Below are positions 26,214-35,356 of a stretch of 64,000 nt of DNA, piece after piece (position 1 is the stretch's first letter; the number at the start of each line of letters is the position of its first letter). The notes beneath the pieces were generated by a model. It did not search any database, had not been told where the DNA came from, and saw only the letters and a program-made list of their open reading frames with translations. Source of the stretch: Streptomyces griseorubiginosus (lineage in GTDB: Bacteria > Actinomycetota > Actinomycetes > Streptomycetales > Streptomycetaceae); the NCBI RefSeq assembly GCF_001514195.1, contig NZ_KQ948737.1, positions 923,819-987,818 on the forward strand, read 5' to 3'. The position numbers and the translations under genes are program-made.

Positions 26214-26674
26214 CCACCTCCGTCCCTCCCGTTACTCCCGTCCCTCCTCTCCTGAACCCCCGCCTCATCGCCCTGGCCCACTACGCGGCCCGCGGGATCC
26301 TGGAGCACGTCCTCGCCCGCCACGGCCTGACCTTCCAGCAGTCCGTCACCCTGCGACTGGCCGCCGTCGCCGAGGGCCCGGTCGAGCGGCAGCACCTCGT
26401 CGACGGTGTGGTCGACTCCCTCAAGATCGAGGCTGCGGAGGCGGACGCTGTAGTCGACGAACTGATCGCCTCGGGCGCCCTGAGCCCCCAGCAGCCCTCC
26501 CGGATCCGGATCACGGACGCCGGGCGGCAGCTGTACGAGACCACGTCCGCGGAGACGGCCCCCCTGTCCGCCCGGGTCTACGACGGCATCCCCGAGGAGG
26601 AACTCGCCGTGGCCGGGCGGGTGTTGAGCCTCATCACCGAGCGGGCCAACAGGGAGCTGGCCGCTCTGACGTAG
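26210..26674 (+). CDS. MarR-like winged-helix protein
   Basis: A 154-residue protein resembling a divergent MarR fold: a helical start (LIALAHYAARGILEHVLARH), LVDGVVDSLKIEAAEADAVV in the recognition area, and a wing RIRITDAGRQLYETTSAETA. It is translationally coupled to the preceding MarR gene, so the two may form a heteromeric regulator or act on the same ligand. It is convergent with the PepSY gene 9 bases away. There is no other identifiable domain. Confidence 0.75.
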   Translation: MTTSVPPVTPVPPLLNPRLIALAHYAARGILEHVLARHGLTFQQSVTLRLAAVAEGPVERQHLVDGVVDSLKIEAAEADAVVDELIASGALSPQQPSRIRITDAGRQLYETTSAETAPLSARVYDGIPEEELAVAGRVLSLITERANRELAALT

Positions 26675-26683
26675 CACCCACCC

Positions 26684-28078
26684 TCAGGCCGCCGGCGCCC
26701 CCCTCCCCTTTCGGTGGGCGATCTCGCCCAGGATCACGTCGGCCACGATGAACCCGGCCAGCGGGATGCCGAGCAGCGGCACGAAGTAGCCGAGGACGGC
26801 GACGAGGACCACGCCGGGCACCAGGATCTGCGGCGGCACCTGCTGCCAGGCCCCGCGCGGGATCGGCCGTCCGAAGGCGGAGCCCCGGCCGCGCTGCCAC
26901 CACATCCGGTAGCCCCACACGATCAGCAGGACCAGCGACAGGGCGAGGATCATCAGGGCGATCTGGTTGACCAGGCCGAACAGGACGCCGGTGTGCAGGT
27001 CGATGCCCCAGCGGGTCAGCTTGGCGAGCAGCGGGTAGTCGGCGAACCGCAGCGTGTCGGTGACCTTGCCGGTGGTCGGGTCGACGGCGACGGAGTCCTG
27101 CTTCTCGGGCCAGCTGCGCTGCACCTGTCGTACGACGTAGGCCGAGGACGCGTCGGCGGGCGGGACGATCTCCACGGGGTCGCCGAGACCCTTGGCACGG
27201 GCCGCGGCCAGCACCCTGTCGAGGCCGACGCCGTGCTCGGCGTCCCCGGCGGAGGCGGAAGCGCCGTGGCCGGAGTGGTCGCCGCCCGCGGCGGAGGAGA
27301 CCGACGGGGTGGACTGGCCCAGCGAGGTGCGGAGTTCGTCGATGTTGGCGCCCGCGTACGTGGACCAGGTCAGGCCGGTCGCGGACAGGAAGAAGAAGCC
27401 GGCCGCCGCCCACACGCCGACGGTGCCGTGCAGGCCGAGGGTGCGGCGCCGCCCGCTGGTGCCGCGGACCTTGCGCAGGGCGCGGCGGCGGGAGAACCAC
27501 AGCACGACGCCGCCGCCCGCGATCACCCAGAGCCAGCTCGCGGCGAACTCGCTGTAGAGGCGGCCGTTCTCGCCGAGGTGGAGGTCGCGGTGGAACTCGT
27601 CGATCCAGGTGCGCAGGGGCAGCGCCCCGGTGGAGCCGTACTGCTCCAGCGCGCCGCGGACCTTGCCGGTGTACGGGTCGACGAACACGGCGAGCGTGTG
27701 ACCGGGGTCGACACCCTTCACGCCCGACAGCATCACCCTGGTCGTCGCGTCGGCCTCGGGAGAGGGCCGTACGGCCGAGACGGTGCCCTCGGGGTGGGCC
27801 TTGCGCGCGGCGGCCACCTGCTCGGAGACGGGGAGTTGACGCTCCCCGACGGCGGCGACGGTCATCTCGTGGCGGTAGACGATCTTCTCGGCCTGGAAGG
27901 CACCGGCGTACAGGAAGCCGGTGACGGCGGCGATCAGCAGGAAGGGCGCGACGAACACGCCGGCGTAGAAGTGCAGACGCAGCACGAGCGGGCGCAGCGG
28001 CGCCCATCTGCCGGGGGCCGGCGCCGGAGCGGCCGGCCCGGGGGCCTCGTCCGTGGTCGTCGTGGGAGCGGTGGACAT
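26684..28078 (-). CDS. PepSY-associated transmembrane domain protein
   Basis: A 464-residue membrane protein with four main helices. The first (LHFYAGVFVAPFLLIAAVTG) is the typical PepSY-TM opening with the HxxxG signature. Periplasmic PepSY-like segments follow, and a helix pair near the C-terminus (ILVPGVVLVAVLGYFVPLLG). A His/Gly/Ala-rich loop (HSGHGASAS) near residue 250 may bind metal. Relatives are linked to iron-siderophore reduction or uptake, or to membrane electron transfer. The ATG at 28078 is used; the longer open frame upstream runs into the divergent deformylase gene. Confidence 0.88.
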   Translation of the reverse strand: MSTAPTTTTDEAPGPAAPAPAPGRWAPLRPLVLRLHFYAGVFVAPFLLIAAVTGFLYAGAFQAEKIVYRHEMTVAAVGERQLPVSEQVAAARKAHPEGTVSAVRPSPEADATTRVMLSGVKGVDPGHTLAVFVDPYTGKVRGALEQYGSTGALPLRTWIDEFHRDLHLGENGRLYSEFAASWLWVIAGGGVVLWFSRRRALRKVRGTSGRRRTLGLHGTVGVWAAAGFFFLSATGLTWSTYAGANIDELRTSLGQSTPSVSSAAGGDHSGHGASASAGDAEHGVGLDRVLAAARAKGLGDPVEIVPPADASSAYVVRQVQRSWPEKQDSVAVDPTTGKVTDTLRFADYPLLAKLTRWGIDLHTGVLFGLVNQIALMILALSLVLLIVWGYRMWWQRGRGSAFGRPIPRGAWQQVPPQILVPGVVLVAVLGYFVPLLGIPLAGFIVADVILGEIAHRKGRGAPAA

Positions 28079-28199
28079 GGGCGGCTTCTCCGGGGGCTGG
28101 GGACGGTGGCGGTCCAGTAGTCGGAGAGCGGGGCCGCCGAGTTCCCGGCACTTCGAGTGACCCGCATCACACATGAGGCGCCCATGGCATCCTGGCGCG

Positions 28200-28847
28200 A
28201 TGGCAACCCCGAGCCCCCGCAAGCCCCTTGCCGACCTGATCGAGGAACTCCTCGCCACGGACGGCCCGCTCCCGATCGTCGCGGCCGGCGACCCGGTGCT
28301 GCGCACCACCATCGAGCCCTACGACGGCCACCTGGACGCCGCTCTCTTCTCCCGCTTCGTCCAGGCCCTCCGCATCACGATGCACGCGGCGCCCGGCGTC
28401 GGGCTGGCCGCCCCTCAGGTCGGGGTCCCCCTGCGGATCGCGGTGATCGAGGACCCCGCTCCGGTGCCCGAGGAGGTGCGGCTGGCGCGCGGACGCGTCC
28501 CGCAGCCGTTCCGGGTGCTGGTCAATCCGTCGTACCAGGCGGCCGGCCCCGAGCGGGCCGCGTTCTTCGAGGGCTGTCTGAGCGTGCCGGGCTGGCAGGC
28601 CGTGGTGGCACGGCCCGCCGCGGTCCGGCTGACCTGCGAGGACGAGCTCGGCCGGCCGGTGGACGAGGTGTTCACGGGCTGGCCCGCGCGGATCGTCCAG
28701 CACGAGACGGACCACCTGGACGGCACCCTCTACCTGGACCGGGCGGAACTGCGCTCCCTGTCCTCGAACCAGGCGATGGCCGAACGCTGGACGCAGCCGA
28801 CCCCGGACCAGGCGGCCGCGTCCCTCGGGTTCGAGATGCCCTCCTAG
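28200..28847 (+). CDS. def: Peptide deformylase
   Basis: A 215-residue metalloenzyme that removes the N-formyl group from new proteins. All three family motifs are present: GVGLAAPQ near residue 66, EGCLSVPGW at about 124-132 with the metal Cys126, and QHETDHLDG with H168, E169 and H172. Streptomyces usually carry several paralogous deformylases. The start ATG at 28200 is preceded by no strong site, and a second ATG lies 27 bases upstream. Its stop overlaps the convergent flavoprotein gene by four bases. Confidence 0.93.
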   Translation: MATPSPRKPLADLIEELLATDGPLPIVAAGDPVLRTTIEPYDGHLDAALFSRFVQALRITMHAAPGVGLAAPQVGVPLRIAVIEDPAPVPEEVRLARGRVPQPFRVLVNPSYQAAGPERAAFFEGCLSVPGWQAVVARPAAVRLTCEDELGRPVDEVFTGWPARIVQHETDHLDGTLYLDRAELRSLSSNQAMAERWTQPTPDQAAASLGFEMPS

Positions 28848-30283
28848 TTGTCCCGGTAGGCCTCCAGGAGCCGCAGCCACACCTCGCTGATCGTGGGGAA
28901 CGCCGGGACCGCGTGCCAGAGCCTGCTGATCGGGACCTGGCCCGCGACCGCGATCGTCGCGGAGTGGATCAGTTCGCCGACGCCGGGGCCGACGAACGTG
29001 ACGCCGAGGAGGATCTCGCGCTCCAGGTCGACGACCATGCGGGCACGGCCGCGGTAGCCGTCGCCGTAGAGGCCGGCGCCCGACACCGAGCCGAGGTCGT
29101 AGTCGACCGCGCGGACCCGGTGACCCGCCTGCTCGGCCTCCGCCAGGGAGAGGCCCACGGCGGCGGCCTCGGGGTCGGTGAAGACGACCTGGGGCACGGC
29201 GTCATGGTCCGCGGTCGCGCCGTGGGCACTCCACGGGTCCGACTGGACCGGGGCCCCCGAGGCGCGGGCGGCGATGGCGGCGCCGGCGATGCGGGCCTGG
29301 TACTTGCCCTGGTGGGTGAGGAGCGCACGGTGGTTGACGTCGCCGACGGCGTAGAGCCAGTCGCTGCCGGTCACCCGGAGACTGTCGTCGACCTCCAGCC
29401 AGCTGCCGGGCTTCCGGCCGACGGTGTCCAGGCCGATGTCGTCGGTGTGCGGGGCGCGTCCGGTGGCGAAGAGGATCTCGTCCGCCTCGATGCGGTCGCC
29501 GGTGCCGGTGACCACCACGACCGTGCCGTTCTCCCGGGTGACCGACTCGACCGAGGTGCCGGTGCGGACGTCGACGCCGGCCTCGGTGAGCGCCTCGGCG
29601 ACGAGTTCACCGGCGAACGGCTCCATGCGGTTGAGCAGGCCCTTGCCGCGGACCAGGAGCGTCACCCGGGAACCGAGGGCCTGCCAGGCCGTGGCCATCT
29701 CGGTGGCGACCACACCACCGCCGACCACGACCAGGCGTCCCGGTGCCGCCTTGGCGCTGGTGGCCTCGCGGCTGGTCCAGGGCCTGACCTCCTCCAGGCC
29801 CGGCAGGTCGGGCAGCACCGCCCGGGTGCCGGTGCAGACGGCCACGGCGTGCCGGGCGGTCAGCACCTTCCGTGTGCCGTCGGGGGCGGTGACCGTGACC
29901 GTACGCTCTCCGCTGAGGCGGCCGTGACCGCGGTGGATCTCGGCGCCGATGCTCTCCAGCCAGCCGACCTGGCCGTCGTCCTTCCAGTCCGAGGCCCAGT
30001 AGTCCCGGCGCGCGAGGACCGCGGCCGCGTCGAGGGGGCCCTGCACCGAGGCGCTCAGACCGGGCAGGCGGCGCGCTTCCGCCTGGGCGATCGCCGGGCG
30101 CAGCAGGGCCTTGCTGGGGATACAGGCCCAGTAGGAACACTCTCCGCCGATGAGCTCGCTCTCCACGACCGCGGTGGTGAGGCCGGCCGCACGGGTGCGG
30201 TCCGCCACGTTCTCCCCCACGGGTCCGGCACCGAGCACCACGACGTCGTAGGTGCTGTTCGCGATGTCTTCCGTTTCCGTCAT
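28844..30283 (-). CDS. Pyridine nucleotide-disulfide oxidoreductase (dihydrolipoamide/mercuric reductase-like)
   Basis: A 479-residue FAD flavoprotein. It has the N-terminal dinucleotide motif VVVLGAGPVGENVA, and the redox disulfide as CX4C in GGECSYWACIPSKALLRP. The second nucleotide-binding motif is VVVGGGVVATEMA, and the C-terminal dimerisation domain begins VFTDPEAAAVGLS. The HxxxxE active-site pair of true lipoamide dehydrogenase is not evident at the end, so the substrate is likely a quinone, thiol or metal and not lipoamide. It is divergent from a thioredoxin gene, which may be a partner. Confidence 0.88.
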   Translation of the reverse strand: MTETEDIANSTYDVVVLGAGPVGENVADRTRAAGLTTAVVESELIGGECSYWACIPSKALLRPAIAQAEARRLPGLSASVQGPLDAAAVLARRDYWASDWKDDGQVGWLESIGAEIHRGHGRLSGERTVTVTAPDGTRKVLTARHAVAVCTGTRAVLPDLPGLEEVRPWTSREATSAKAAPGRLVVVGGGVVATEMATAWQALGSRVTLLVRGKGLLNRMEPFAGELVAEALTEAGVDVRTGTSVESVTRENGTVVVVTGTGDRIEADEILFATGRAPHTDDIGLDTVGRKPGSWLEVDDSLRVTGSDWLYAVGDVNHRALLTHQGKYQARIAGAAIAARASGAPVQSDPWSAHGATADHDAVPQVVFTDPEAAAVGLSLAEAEQAGHRVRAVDYDLGSVSGAGLYGDGYRGRARMVVDLEREILLGVTFVGPGVGELIHSATIAVAGQVPISRLWHAVPAFPTISEVWLRLLEAYRDN

Positions 30284-30413
30284 GGGCCCAGTCTGGTGGG
30301 TGGTGTGCGCCGGGGCCACATGGGTAAGCGCGCGGGACAGCGCGTGGAATACGTGCCCGGCCGGGCGTGTTGTGCCGGACGGTTTCCCCGATACCAGGAA
30401 GAGGGTTGGCTCA

Positions 30414-30800
30414 ATGAGCAGCACCGTGGAGCTCACCAAGGAGAACTTCGACCAGACGGTCACGGACAACGAGTTCGTCCTGATCGACTTCTGGGCGTCC
30501 TGGTGCGGTCCTTGCCGCCAGTTCGCGCCGGTCTACGAGAAGGCCGCCGAGGACAACCCCGACCTGGTCTTCGGCAAGGTGGACACCGAGGCCCAGCCGG
30601 AGCTGGCCCAGGCCTTCGGCATCCAGTCGATCCCGACGCTGATGATCGTCCGCGACCAGGTCGCGGTGTTCGCCCAGCCGGGCGCGCTGCCCGAGTCGGC
30701 CCTGACGGACGTCATCGGGCAGGCCCGCAAGCTGGACATGGACGAGGTCCGCAAGGCCGTGGCCGCGCAGCAGGCCCAGGCCGAGCAGAACGACCAGTAG
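30414..30800 (+). CDS. trxA: Thioredoxin
   Basis: A 128-residue thioredoxin with the active site WCGPC at residues 30-34, the buried acidic residue in LIDFWAS, and cis-Pro in SIPTLMI. AGGAAGAGG precedes the ATG. The C-terminus is extended by about 20 Ala/Gln/Glu-rich residues beyond the usual fold. It should act as a cytoplasmic disulfide reductant; the divergent flavoprotein is not a standard thioredoxin reductase. Confidence 0.93.
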   Translation: MSSTVELTKENFDQTVTDNEFVLIDFWASWCGPCRQFAPVYEKAAEDNPDLVFGKVDTEAQPELAQAFGIQSIPTLMIVRDQVAVFAQPGALPESALTDVIGQARKLDMDEVRKAVAAQQAQAEQNDQ

Positions 30801-30809
30801 AGCCCCTGA

Positions 30810-32246
30810 TCAGAAGGGGTACGTCGCCACGTCCGCGCGTACCGTCGTCCACCGCACGTCGGTGAAGGCCTCCACGTTGGCCTCGCCGCCGAACCGGGCG
30901 CCGGTGCCGGACGCGGCGATGCCGCCGAAGGGCGCGACGGCCTCGTCGTTCACGGTCTGGTCGTTGATGTGCACGATGCCGGTCGGGATGCGCTCCGCCA
31001 GGTCGAGACCGCGGGCCGCGTCCCTGGTGACGATGCCCAGCGAGAGGCCGTAGGGCCCCGCGGCGGCCAGCGCGGCCGCCTCGTCGACGGTGGCGAAGGA
31101 CCGTACGGGCGCGACGGGCCCGAAGACCTCCTCCGCGTAGGCGGGGGTGCTGTCGTCGATGCCCGCGAGGACCGTCGGCCGGTAGAAGAGCTTCTCGTGG
31201 GTGCCGCCCGCGGCCAGCTTGGCGCCCTGGGCGGTGCTGGCGTCGACCAGGCCGCGCACCTTGGCGAGCTGGTTGTCGTCGATGATCGGGCCGAGGTGGA
31301 CCTGCTCCCGGTTCGGGTCGCCGACGGCGAGCGAGTCGGCCTTGGCGGCCAGCCGCTCGACGTACTCCGCGTACAGCGACTCGTGCACGAGGTGGCGGCC
31401 CGTCGTCATGCAGATCTGGCCCTGGTGGAAGAAGGACCCCCAGGCGGCCGTGGAGATGACGGCCTCGATGTCGGCGTCCTCCAGGACGATCAGGGCGGAG
31501 TTGCCGCCGAGTTCCAGGTGGGCGCGCTTGAGGTGGCGGCCCGCCGCCTCGCCCACCGCACGGCCGGCGGCGGTGGACCCGGTGAAGGAGATGACGGGGA
31601 CGCGCGGGTCGGCGACCAGGGCCTGGCCGACGTCCGGACCGCCGGGCAGGACGTGGAAGAGGCCCTCGGGCAGCCCGGCCTTCGCGAAGACGGCGGCGAG
31701 CGAGAGGCCGCCGCAGACCGCGGTGCGCGGGTCGGGCTTGAGGATCACCGCGTTGCCCAGGGCGAGCGCGGGGGCGACGGAGCGGATCGACAGGATCAGC
31801 GGGGCGTTGAAGGGCGAGATCACGCCGACGACGCCGACCGGGACCCGGCGGGTGTACGACAGCCGCGGCGCCTCGCTGGGCAGGACCTGGCCCGCGGGGC
31901 GGGAGGCGAGGGCGGCGGCCTCGTAGCACTCCTGGGCGGCCACGTGCAGCTCGAAGTCGGCCTTGCCGGGTATCGACCCGGACTCGCGGACGAGCCATCC
32001 GCGCAGTTCCTCGGCGTGTGCGGCGAACAGGTCACCGGCCTTGCGCAGTACCCCGGCCCGGACGAAGTGCGGGAGCCGCGCCCATTCGGCCTGGGCCGCG
32101 CGGGCGGCCTCGGCGGAGCGCTCCACGTCCTCGCCGGTGGCGAGGGTGACGGCGGCGAGGGTGTCGCCGGTGGCGGGCTCGGTGACCGCGTACTCAGGTC
32201 CCGAAAGTGGGTGGGACTGCCAGCTCTTGGGGTCGAGCAACGACAT
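30810..32246 (-). CDS. Aldehyde dehydrogenase, probable benzaldehyde/vanillin-type
   Basis: A 478-residue NAD(P)-dependent aldehyde dehydrogenase with the NAD motif FTGSTAAGRAVGEA, the catalytic Glu in ELGGNSALIVLED, and the catalytic Cys in GQICMTTGR. The ATG at 32246 has GGAGAG eight bases upstream. It lies 30 bp after pobA on the same strand, so the natural reading is oxidation of 4-hydroxybenzaldehyde, vanillin or benzaldehyde to the acid used by PobA. Aldehyde specificity cannot be read from sequence. Confidence 0.9.
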   Translation of the reverse strand: MSLLDPKSWQSHPLSGPEYAVTEPATGDTLAAVTLATGEDVERSAEAARAAQAEWARLPHFVRAGVLRKAGDLFAAHAEELRGWLVRESGSIPGKADFELHVAAQECYEAAALASRPAGQVLPSEAPRLSYTRRVPVGVVGVISPFNAPLILSIRSVAPALALGNAVILKPDPRTAVCGGLSLAAVFAKAGLPEGLFHVLPGGPDVGQALVADPRVPVISFTGSTAAGRAVGEAAGRHLKRAHLELGGNSALIVLEDADIEAVISTAAWGSFFHQGQICMTTGRHLVHESLYAEYVERLAAKADSLAVGDPNREQVHLGPIIDDNQLAKVRGLVDASTAQGAKLAAGGTHEKLFYRPTVLAGIDDSTPAYAEEVFGPVAPVRSFATVDEAAALAAAGPYGLSLGIVTRDAARGLDLAERIPTGIVHINDQTVNDEAVAPFGGIAASGTGARFGGEANVEAFTDVRWTTVRADVATYPF

Positions 32247-32276
32247 GACGGCTCTCCGTTCGATCACCTGCGGGAC

Positions 32277-33455
32277 TCACACGGCAAGGGGTGGTCCCGT
32301 GTAGTTCGCGGCCAGTTCGGCGGCCGCATGGCGGGATGCGGTGATGCGGCGCAGCCGTGCGAGCTGCATCCGGCTCTCGAACGCATCCCCGTTTGGTTGA
32401 GCGTGCAACATCCTAGTCATGTCGTAGGAGAAGCGCGTGGCCTGCCACACACGAGAAAGACACAACTCCGAATATCTGTCGATCAGTTGCGTGGATCCGG
32501 TGCGGTGCACCTCGGTGAGGGCCCGGGCGAGGACGGACACGTCCGACACGGCGAGGTTGAGCCCCTTGGCCCCGGTCGGCGGCACGATGTGCGCGGCGTC
32601 CCCGGCCAGCAGCAGGCGGCCGTGACGCATGGGTTCGTGGACGTGACTGCGCATCGGGGTGACCGACTTGGCGGTGATCGGACCCCTGGCGAGGGTCCAG
32701 TCGGCGTCGATCGCGAAGCGGGCGGCGAGCTCGTCCCAGATGCGCTCGTCGGACCAGTCGGCGGCGTCCGTGCCGTTGGGGACCTGGAGGTAGAGGCGGG
32801 AGACGGACGGGGAGCGCATGCTGTGCAGGGCGAAGCCGCGCTCGCCGCGGGCGTAGATCAACTCCTCGCAGGAGGGCGGGACATCGGCGAGGATCCCGAG
32901 CCAGGAGTACGGGTAGTCGCGTGCGTACGTCCGGCTCGTCGCCGCCGGGAAGGCCCTGCGGGAGACGCCGTGGAAGCCGTCGCAGCCGGCGACCCAGTCG
33001 CAGGCCAGCGTCTGTTCCCGGCCCTCGTGCCGGAACCGCACCACGGGGGCGTCGCTGTCCGGCTTCTCGACCGCGAGGGCCTCCGCCTCGAACAACAGCG
33101 GTGGCCCTTCGGCCAGTTGGAGTCCGACGAGGTCCTTCACGATCTCGGTCTGGGCGTAGATGGTGACCGTACGGCCGCCGGTGAGCGCGGGGAAGTCGAT
33201 GCGGTGCCGCTCCCCCGCGAACCGCAGCTCGATGCCCCGGTGGACCAGGCCCTGCGCCTCCAGACGGTCGGCGGCCCCGCAGGCGCGCAGGGCGTCGACG
33301 GTGCCCTGTTCCAGCATCCCGGCCCGCTGGCGGTGCTCGACGTACTCCCGCGTCCGGCTCTCCAGGACCACGCAGTCGACGCCGGCGCGGTGCAGCATGC
33401 GCGCGAGGAGCAGTCCGGCGGGGCCGCCGCCGACGATCCCGACCGTGGTGCGCAT
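32277..33455 (-). CDS. pobA: 4-hydroxybenzoate 3-monooxygenase
   Basis: A 392-residue FAD aromatic hydroxylase that converts 4-hydroxybenzoate to protocatechuate with NAD(P)H and O2. It has the GXGXXG motif GIVGGGPAGLLLARML, family-specific VEHRQRAGMLEQGTV, RDYPYSWLGILAD, and the second FAD motif LLLAGDAAHIVPPTGAKGLN. Length and motifs match PobA closely. It is the middle gene of a minus-strand trio with a LacI regulator 20 bp upstream and an aldehyde dehydrogenase downstream. Confidence 0.92.
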   Translation of the reverse strand: MRTTVGIVGGGPAGLLLARMLHRAGVDCVVLESRTREYVEHRQRAGMLEQGTVDALRACGAADRLEAQGLVHRGIELRFAGERHRIDFPALTGGRTVTIYAQTEIVKDLVGLQLAEGPPLLFEAEALAVEKPDSDAPVVRFRHEGREQTLACDWVAGCDGFHGVSRRAFPAATSRTYARDYPYSWLGILADVPPSCEELIYARGERGFALHSMRSPSVSRLYLQVPNGTDAADWSDERIWDELAARFAIDADWTLARGPITAKSVTPMRSHVHEPMRHGRLLLAGDAAHIVPPTGAKGLNLAVSDVSVLARALTEVHRTGSTQLIDRYSELCLSRVWQATRFSYDMTRMLHAQPNGDAFESRMQLARLRRITASRHAAAELAANYTGPPLAV

Positions 33456-33475
33456 GGCAGGCCTCCCTGCGTCCG

Positions 33476-34504
33476 TCAGCTGGAGTCGCGGTGCACCACC
33501 GTGGCACCCAGCACCGTGTGCGTCTCGGTCGCGGCGCCCGGTTCGCGCACCGCGCGGTCGACCAGTTCGGCCAGGTCACGGCCGGACGGCAGCTCGATGT
33601 GGACGGTGCTGAGCCGGGGGCGCAGCAGCCGGCCGAGGAGCAGGTCGTCGGCGCCGATCACCGCCGTGTCCTCCGGGATGCGCAGCCCCTCGTCCTGAAG
33701 GGCCCGCATCAACAGCATCGCGTATTCGTCGTTGTATGCGAACACGGAGTCGAGTCCGAGCTCCCGCCAGCGGGCGGCGAGCCTGATCGCGGACTGCTCC
33801 TCGAAGGCCAGGGACAGCTCGGTGAGCGTGGCGTCCGTGCCGAGCAGGGCCCGGCGCACACCCGCCAGGCGGGGCAGGGAGAAGGCCTCCAGGCCGGCCT
33901 CCTCGGGCACCACCACGCCGATGCGGCGCCGGCCGCGCGCGTACAGGTGGTCGGCTGCGCACCGGCCGACCCGCTCGTGGTCCATGAGCAGGGCGTGGGC
34001 GCCCTCGACGGCCTCGGGAGCGAGGGTGACCACGGCTCGGGCGCCCGAGCGGCGGAGCAGGGCGACACCCTGCGGGCCGAGTCCGGTGCCGGGCACCAGG
34101 ACGGCGACCGGGCGCAGCTCGGCCCAGGCGCGGGCCGCCTCCTCCCCCTGGAGGCCGACGCTGCCGTACTGGACGACGGTGTAGTCGAGGCGGCCGAGGG
34201 CCCACTGGAGTTCGCTGATGAACTGGCTGTAGAGGGGGCCGACCGGGATGGACGGGGCCGGCATGAGGACCATCCGGCTGTGGCCGGCGCGCAGGCTGCG
34301 GGCGGCCGCGTGCGGGACGTACCCGAGTTCCTTCGCGGCGGCGTGGACCCGGCGGCGGGTGGGTTCGCTGATCCGGACAGCGCTGGTGTTGTTGAGGACG
34401 TAGGAGACGGTCGCGCGCGAGACGCCGGCCAGGCGGGCCACATCGGCACTCGTGGGCACGGAACGCGGTAATGCGGACGCGGACGTGTTCTGTATCTGCA
34501 CCAT
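33476..34504 (-). CDS. LacI family transcriptional regulator
   Basis: A 342-residue LacI regulator with the N-terminal helix-turn-helix TSADVARLAGVSRATVSYVL and a periplasmic-binding-like ligand domain (VIGADDLLLGRLLRPRLSTV). ATGs at 34504 and 34516 are both possible. It is the first gene of the lacI-pobA-aldehyde dehydrogenase run and likely represses it. Its ligand would normally be a sugar, but here an aromatic acid or aldehyde is plausible. LacI control of an aromatic operon is unusual; IclR- or MarR-type regulators are more common. Confidence 0.9.
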   Translation of the reverse strand: MVQIQNTSASALPRSVPTSADVARLAGVSRATVSYVLNNTSAVRISEPTRRRVHAAAKELGYVPHAAARSLRAGHSRMVLMPAPSIPVGPLYSQFISELQWALGRLDYTVVQYGSVGLQGEEAARAWAELRPVAVLVPGTGLGPQGVALLRRSGARAVVTLAPEAVEGAHALLMDHERVGRCAADHLYARGRRRIGVVVPEEAGLEAFSLPRLAGVRRALLGTDATLTELSLAFEEQSAIRLAARWRELGLDSVFAYNDEYAMLLMRALQDEGLRIPEDTAVIGADDLLLGRLLRPRLSTVHIELPSGRDLAELVDRAVREPGAATETHTVLGATVVHRDSS

Positions 34505-34575
34505 GACGATCGTCATCTTTGCAGAAGCTGTGACGGCGCCCACATGTGGGGTTGCCGCTGTTACCGGGGTCCCGC

Positions 34576-35238
34576 TCAGCGCTGCGGATCGGCGCCGGTC
34601 ACGCGCGTCACGAGGTCGTTCCAGCCGGCTTCCAGGCGCTCCAGCGGCATGTCGCACTGCCGGGTGAGGTGGTGGACGAGGGCCGGGTCGAGATACCCCA
34701 CCAGCGTCTGGGCCAGCAGCTCGCAGTCGGCGTCCGGGAGTATCTGCCGCAGCAGCATGGCGGTGTGCATGTGCAGGGCGCGGGCCGCCGGGTGGGAGTG
34801 GCGGCGGGTCGGCTCCGACTGCGCGGCCAGCAGCAGGTCCAGCTGTTCGGCGTAGCGGTACAGCACGGCCACGCCGAGCGCCCGCAGCCGGTCCACCGGC
34901 GGGGCTCCGGGGCCCAGCGGGGGCGGGCCGGCGAGGAAGTCGGACTGCAACCGGTGAGCGGAGTGGTCGAGGAGCGCCAGGAGCAGCCCGGTGCGGTCGC
35001 CGAAGCGGCGGAAGACCGTGCCCTTGCCGACTCCGGCGGCCGTGGCCACCGCCTCCATGGTGACTCCCGCCACCCCGTGCTCCGCGATCAGCCGGGTCGC
35101 GGCCTCCAGCAGCCGAGCCCTGTTGCGGGCCGCGTCGGCACGCAGGCACGGCTCGTCGGGGGCGAATCCGACCTCCAGGAGACGGGGCTTGTCGGAGGGC
35201 TCCTGGGGCGTCGGCAACGGGGGCAGGGTCTCGGACAT
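34576..35238 (-). CDS. TetR family transcriptional regulator
   Basis: A 220-residue TetR regulator with an N-terminal helix-turn-helix (LIAEHGVAGVTMEAVATAAG then VGKGTVFRRFGDRTGLLLAL). The C-terminal ligand domain is of the common TetR_C type. It is divergent from an FMN-reductase gene across a region with two identical operator-like sites, one of them about 30 bases before its own start, so self-regulation and control of the reductase are likely. Confidence 0.9.
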   Translation of the reverse strand: MSETLPPLPTPQEPSDKPRLLEVGFAPDEPCLRADAARNRARLLEAATRLIAEHGVAGVTMEAVATAAGVGKGTVFRRFGDRTGLLLALLDHSAHRLQSDFLAGPPPLGPGAPPVDRLRALGVAVLYRYAEQLDLLLAAQSEPTRRHSHPAARALHMHTAMLLRQILPDADCELLAQTLVGYLDPALVHHLTRQCDMPLERLEAGWNDLVTRVTGADPQR

Positions 35239-35269
35239 GAAGCCAGCGTAAAGCATCGGGAAGAAAACT

Positions 35270-35316
35270 GGACCCCGGTCCGTTTGGGATGCTAGACATT
35301 AAACGGACCCCGGTCC
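35270..35316. promoter_or_regulatory. Twin TetR operators
   Basis: Two identical near-palindromes GGACCCCGGTCC at 35270-35281 and 35305-35316 lie 35 bp apart in the gap between the divergent tetR and FMN-reductase genes. Each is flanked by AT-rich sequence, and CGGACCCCGGTCCG-like sites are typical TetR targets. Confidence 0.65.
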
Positions 35317-35356
35317 GGAACATTACGGCAGTGTTTCAGCACCCTTGGAGTAACGC

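Noticed and set aside
30969..33698. Long plus-strand open frame of about 900 codons
   Set aside because: It runs antisense through the aldehyde dehydrogenase and pobA genes, whose motifs are unmistakable. Its own translation is a Gly/Arg/Asp-rich chance product.
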